Assembly (NCBI GenBank): GCA_934486785.1
Contig: CAKSQK010000008.1
Location: 36,556 to 100,555, forward strand
DNA length: 64,000 bases
Source: an uncultured Niabella sp.
GTDB lineage: Bacteria; Bacteroidota; Bacteroidia; Chitinophagales; Chitinophagaceae
Reading direction: 5' to 3'
Position numbers and translations under genes: made by a program. The notes under the pieces were generated by a model. It was not told the origin of the DNA. It saw only the letters and a program-made list of their open reading frames with translations, and ran no database searches. Positions 61,412-64,000 of this stretch are shown one piece after another; within the stretch, counting starts at the first letter, position 1, and every line of letters starts with the position of its first letter.

Positions 61412-61960
61412 CTATGATTTTTCACTTAATTTAAGCATAGCATTAGCTACATTTTGAACCGTTTTATCGTACTGTTCATGACCGTATCCATGCTTTTCAT
61501 TTAATTCATAGAATGCACGATAAATATCAAAAGGGTTTTGTGATTCAGCAACCCATTTTACTACTATGTCCAATATCTCGTTCATCACCGGCTGATAGGT
61601 CATTCTACCGTCCGATTTCCTTATACCGTTATTATCTGATTTTCGTTTTCCTGAGTTCAGAAATATGTTTTTCTCATCGTAAATAATTTCTTTTACTTCT
61701 TTAAAGTCTTTACCTTTTGGAAGATAGTCCATTAATAGTTTCCTGATTCCTTTATAGTAAATGTTGTACTTCTCTTCAGGGTTTTCAAACTCCTTTCCAA
61801 TTAATCGCCTTAGTTCATCAATCTCTTCCAAACTGCCTTTTTCAGCACTAATGGTTAGCTGTTTACCAACTTTTTCATTTGCTTTCTGTAAAAGCTCTAA
61901 TCTTTCTATATCTGCATCAGAAAGTTCCTGCTGTTTCTTTGTGTTTTTATTATTTTCCAT
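61412..61960 (-). CDS. Unrecognised protein between protease and TIR genes
   Basis: This 182-residue, highly charged and probably all-helical protein has no signal peptide or membrane segment. I recognise no domain. A central stretch (about 100-120) is rich in Lys, Ser and Asn; the C-terminal 65 residues (from MTYQPVMNEILDIVVKWV) look like a compact helical domain. It is 2 bases upstream of the TIR gene and 11 bases downstream of the protease gene, so it is surely translated with them. It may be an adaptor or inhibitor; this is a guess from position. Confidence 0.8.
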   Translation of the reverse strand: MENNKNTKKQQELSDADIERLELLQKANEKVGKQLTISAEKGSLEEIDELRRLIGKEFENPEEKYNIYYKGIRKLLMDYLPKGKDFKEVKEIIYDEKNIFLNSGKRKSDNNGIRKSDGRMTYQPVMNEILDIVVKWVAESQNPFDIYRAFYELNEKHGYGHEQYDKTVQNVANAMLKLSEKS

Positions 61961-61971
61961 ATAAATTGTTT

Positions 61972-63165
61972 TTATTTAATTTCTAAAATGAATTTAATCC
62001 TTTCGCTGGTTTCTTTTATGCTTGTATCATCCCATGATACCGGATTTAATTTTTTCAACGAATCTTTATAGTCGGGATAAAACTCTTTAAAAGCGGCATG
62101 GTATTTTTTGCCATACAAATTATCTTGATACCAGGTAAAAAATGAATAAACGAGTGATTCGTGTATTTCATTTTCTTTGGCAAATTTTGATACTAAAAAA
62201 GGGTTATTGATATATCTTTTGATATAATGAAACTTATCTTCTGAAAGGAAGAAATCTCTGGCAAATGAATCTGCCTTTTCTTCAATTAAGAATAAATCAT
62301 TATCTCCTGTCAGGTGAAAACTATTGGTTTCTATTAAATCAAAATCAAATAAAACATGATGTAACTCATGTAATAGCGTGAACCAGATAGTAGGGTATTT
62401 TTTATTAAAATCAGTAAGTACTATACAAGGCTTGCCATTGATTATAAATGTACCACCTCTGACTTGTGTGGTGGACAGATAATCCTGAAAAATAACCGTA
62501 ACACCAATATTATATAAGGCCTTACATACGGTAAAAAGCCCGTCTTTTACATCCTGTGAATAAGGTTTTATTTTAACAATCAAATCTTTTAGACGGTTTC
62601 TATCATAATCATTGGGATTGTTAATTACTCTGAATGTCTGATAAGCAGACTTAATCCAAAAATCTTTCATTTTATCAGAAAAATTTCGCTTGGTTCTGCT
62701 ATACAACGGTTCTTCAAGCTGTTCTTCAAAGTCTTGTATCGAAGCATATCCAAAAAATGTCAGTACCTTATCTACCAGATTATTTATATCATCATCGTTT
62801 TCAAAGAAGCCTAATTTTGTTAGTGTCTTTACATCAAAATTTTTCAATAGAAAAGTCGTTTTTCTGGCATTGTCTATTGAGGCTATATTTTCTGTGCTTT
62901 GATGTTTTAATACGACCTGAATAAAAGCATTAATATCGACCTCTAAGAACTCGGCAATCTTAATAATATTGATTAAATTAGGTTGTTTAGCGGTGCCGCT
63001 TATTATCTCTTCAAAAACATCTTTATCAATATTTAAGAGCTTTAGAGCCTTTGTTTTGCTGATATTATAATCCAGCAATTTTTGCTCAAAAGCCTCTCGA
63101 ATATTAGTATGACTATCTTCAGTAAAGACGGATTTTAGTAACGATTCAATATTAAATGTCCCCAT
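61972..63165 (-). CDS. XRE HTH-ImmA/IrrE-type metalloprotease
   Basis: This 397-residue cytoplasmic protein has an N-terminal XRE-like HTH (about 22-85, NISKTKALKLLNIDKDVFEE), a middle region of about 140 residues and a C-terminal ImmA/IrrE-type zinc-protease domain with HELHH (266-270) and a downstream Glu in LIEEKADSFARDFFLSED. Proteases of this kind cut a repressor on a stress signal. Fused HTH and protease in front of a TIR gene suggests a sensor that controls or processes the effector. ATG at 63165 (MGTFNIESLL) is chosen; an upstream frame to 63240 overlaps the promoter. Confidence 0.9.
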   Translation of the reverse strand: MGTFNIESLLKSVFTEDSHTNIREAFEQKLLDYNISKTKALKLLNIDKDVFEEIISGTAKQPNLINIIKIAEFLEVDINAFIQVVLKHQSTENIASIDNARKTTFLLKNFDVKTLTKLGFFENDDDINNLVDKVLTFFGYASIQDFEEQLEEPLYSRTKRNFSDKMKDFWIKSAYQTFRVINNPNDYDRNRLKDLIVKIKPYSQDVKDGLFTVCKALYNIGVTVIFQDYLSTTQVRGGTFIINGKPCIVLTDFNKKYPTIWFTLLHELHHVLFDFDLIETNSFHLTGDNDLFLIEEKADSFARDFFLSEDKFHYIKRYINNPFLVSKFAKENEIHESLVYSFFTWYQDNLYGKKYHAAFKEFYPDYKDSLKKLNPVSWDDTSIKETSERIKFILEIK

Positions 63166-63184
63166 AAAAGAAGGTATTTGCCCG

Positions 63185-63192
63185 CAAAAATA
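63185..63192 (-). promoter_or_regulatory. Candidate -7 element for the protease-TIR operon
   Basis: On the minus strand TATTTTTG fits TAnnTTTG and lies 19 bases before the ATG at 63165. The divergent start for the HEPN gene is 81 bases away. Confidence 0.5.
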
Positions 63193-63247
63193 GTAAATAT
63201 TATCATTAATAAGTAAAAATAAGGGGGAAATTTCCCTCAAAAAATAT

Positions 63248-63255
63248 TATATTTG
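63248..63255 (+). promoter_or_regulatory. Candidate -7 element for the HEPN-like gene
   Basis: TATATTTG fits TAnnTTTG and lies 18 bases before the ATG at 63274. The two divergent promoters share a stretch of about 100 bases, which could be regulated together by the HTH protein. Confidence 0.5.
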
Positions 63256-63273
63256 GCTTAATTTATCATAATT

Positions 63274-63957
63274 ATGCCAAATAATATAGGAATAGAAACT
63301 TTCCAACCGCCAGAACAGCTTATGTCGGGTTTTCTGGATTTTGCTAAAGAAGTTCATCAACAGAGCATTGATAAAGGAGCAAAATTTTCAGAGGATGAAA
63401 TGGTTGAAATATTCAACAATAGTTTTCCGGGAAAAGTCAGAGCCACATTTTTCTTATGGATAGGAGATTTGAATAAAATCATAGAAAGCATAAATATAAT
63501 CTTAGACGACTTATCAGAACTGAGAAAAGATAAAAATTATTTTAGGGGTAATCCGGTTGTTAGAAGTGAATTTTTATTTCAGGCTTTTTTCGGAGAGTTC
63601 TTCAAGATTAGAGAAATATCAAGAATTTTCATAAAATACTTGAACAAAGTAGAAGTATTGGATAAGAAGAATAAAGAAACCTTTGTTGAATTTTATTTTA
63701 CTGCCTTTGATTGGGTGTATGAACTTAGAAATTATTTTGTGCATTTAGGGATAAACTTGCCAGACCAAGACTTTAATCTTGACTTCAATTTTTTGGATGA
63801 TTTAAAGGAAGATGAAAAGAAAAAGTTTATATCGCTGATTAAAGAATCAAATACAAGAGAAAACACTGTTGAAATCCAGTGTGCAGTTTGGATGAAAATT
63901 ATTCAAGGTATAATGAATAATTATTTTGTAAGCGTACCTCAAATTCGTCAGTTTTAA
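63274..63957 (+). CDS. HEPN-like protein with RX4H motif
   Basis: This 227-residue, mostly helical cytoplasmic protein has a candidate HEPN RNase motif RNYFVH (Arg152, His157; R-x4-H) in the context FDWVYELRNYFVHLGINL. HEPN proteins cut RNA in toxin-antitoxin and defence systems. Two helical segments before it (about 60-80 and 100-125) fit the four-helix layout. No family name is certain. It is transcribed away from the HTH-protease operon across 108 bases. It ends within the window, so it is complete. It could be an RNase effector or an unrelated DUF of the Cthe_2314 type. Confidence 0.75.
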   Translation: MPNNIGIETFQPPEQLMSGFLDFAKEVHQQSIDKGAKFSEDEMVEIFNNSFPGKVRATFFLWIGDLNKIIESINIILDDLSELRKDKNYFRGNPVVRSEFLFQAFFGEFFKIREISRIFIKYLNKVEVLDKKNKETFVEFYFTAFDWVYELRNYFVHLGINLPDQDFNLDFNFLDDLKEDEKKKFISLIKESNTRENTVEIQCAVWMKIIQGIMNNYFVSVPQIRQF

Positions 63958-64000
63958 ATTAGAGTAAATCTTTAATTTTAAATCTGTCAGAAGTTATGAA

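Noticed and set aside
1..64000. CRISPR array or prophage
   Set aside because: No regularly spaced repeats with unique spacers, and no integrase, portal, capsid or tail genes were seen.

Overview
The window looks like the chromosome of a member of the Bacteroidota, probably Chitinophagaceae-like. The evidence is a SusD-type nutrient-binding lipoprotein, a one-protein hybrid two-component regulator with a propeller sensor, a TonB-dependent B12 receptor with surface propeller lipoproteins, an extended signal peptidase I, lipoproteins with the usual short N-terminal Cys signals, weak or absent Shine-Dalgarno sequences, and promoters of the TTTG-N19-TAnnTTTG type. The exact species cannot be read from the sequence.

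Left part (1-15222, all + strand): the downstream half of a sulfated-glycan utilisation locus. A SusD-like protein cut by the window edge is followed by a lipoprotein, four sulfatases, a nucleotide pyrophosphatase/phosphodiesterase-like enzyme, the hybrid regulator that probably controls the locus, and a secreted aldose 1-epimerase. Two more sulfatases (28181-31180) and a GH20 hexosaminidase (31663-33609) lie further right. No polysaccharide lyase and no sulfatase-maturating enzyme is in the window.

Middle (15234-52210): mostly housekeeping. A tryptophan operon trpEGDCF is preceded by a short leader peptide with three consecutive Trp codons and an intrinsic terminator, which is a transcription attenuator. 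Then come Nudix hydrolase-corA-dapF, a nucleoside phosphorylase, tRNA-Cys, acylphosphatase and free methionine sulfoxide reductase, infC standing alone, a GtrA-like protein, a frameshifted secreted-protein pseudogene, lepB, an M28 peptidase, ndk, a DHH phosphoesterase, an FKBP isomerase, a rhodanese-thioredoxin pair, a LutA-like protein, ribH, pdhA, a BlaI/BlaR1-like pair with a double-dyad operator, divergent galM and galK, a TPR histidine kinase and rmuC.

Right part (52211-64000): decayed gene remnants; a cobalamin-riboswitch operon for B12 capture (BtuB-like receptor plus three surface lipoproteins); an intergenic region rich in repeats; a small XRE regulator behind a symmetrical array of four half-sites; two foldable intergenic elements; and an AT-rich block that looks like a defence island. 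In that block a gene for an HTH-ImmA/IrrE-type metalloprotease, an unrecognised 182-residue protein and a coiled-coil TIR-domain protein form a tight operon, with a HEPN-like RX4H protein divergently transcribed. The protease/unknown/TIR plus HEPN block is the best candidate here for an undescribed system; the trp attenuator and the four-half-site operator are the most distinctive regulatory findings.
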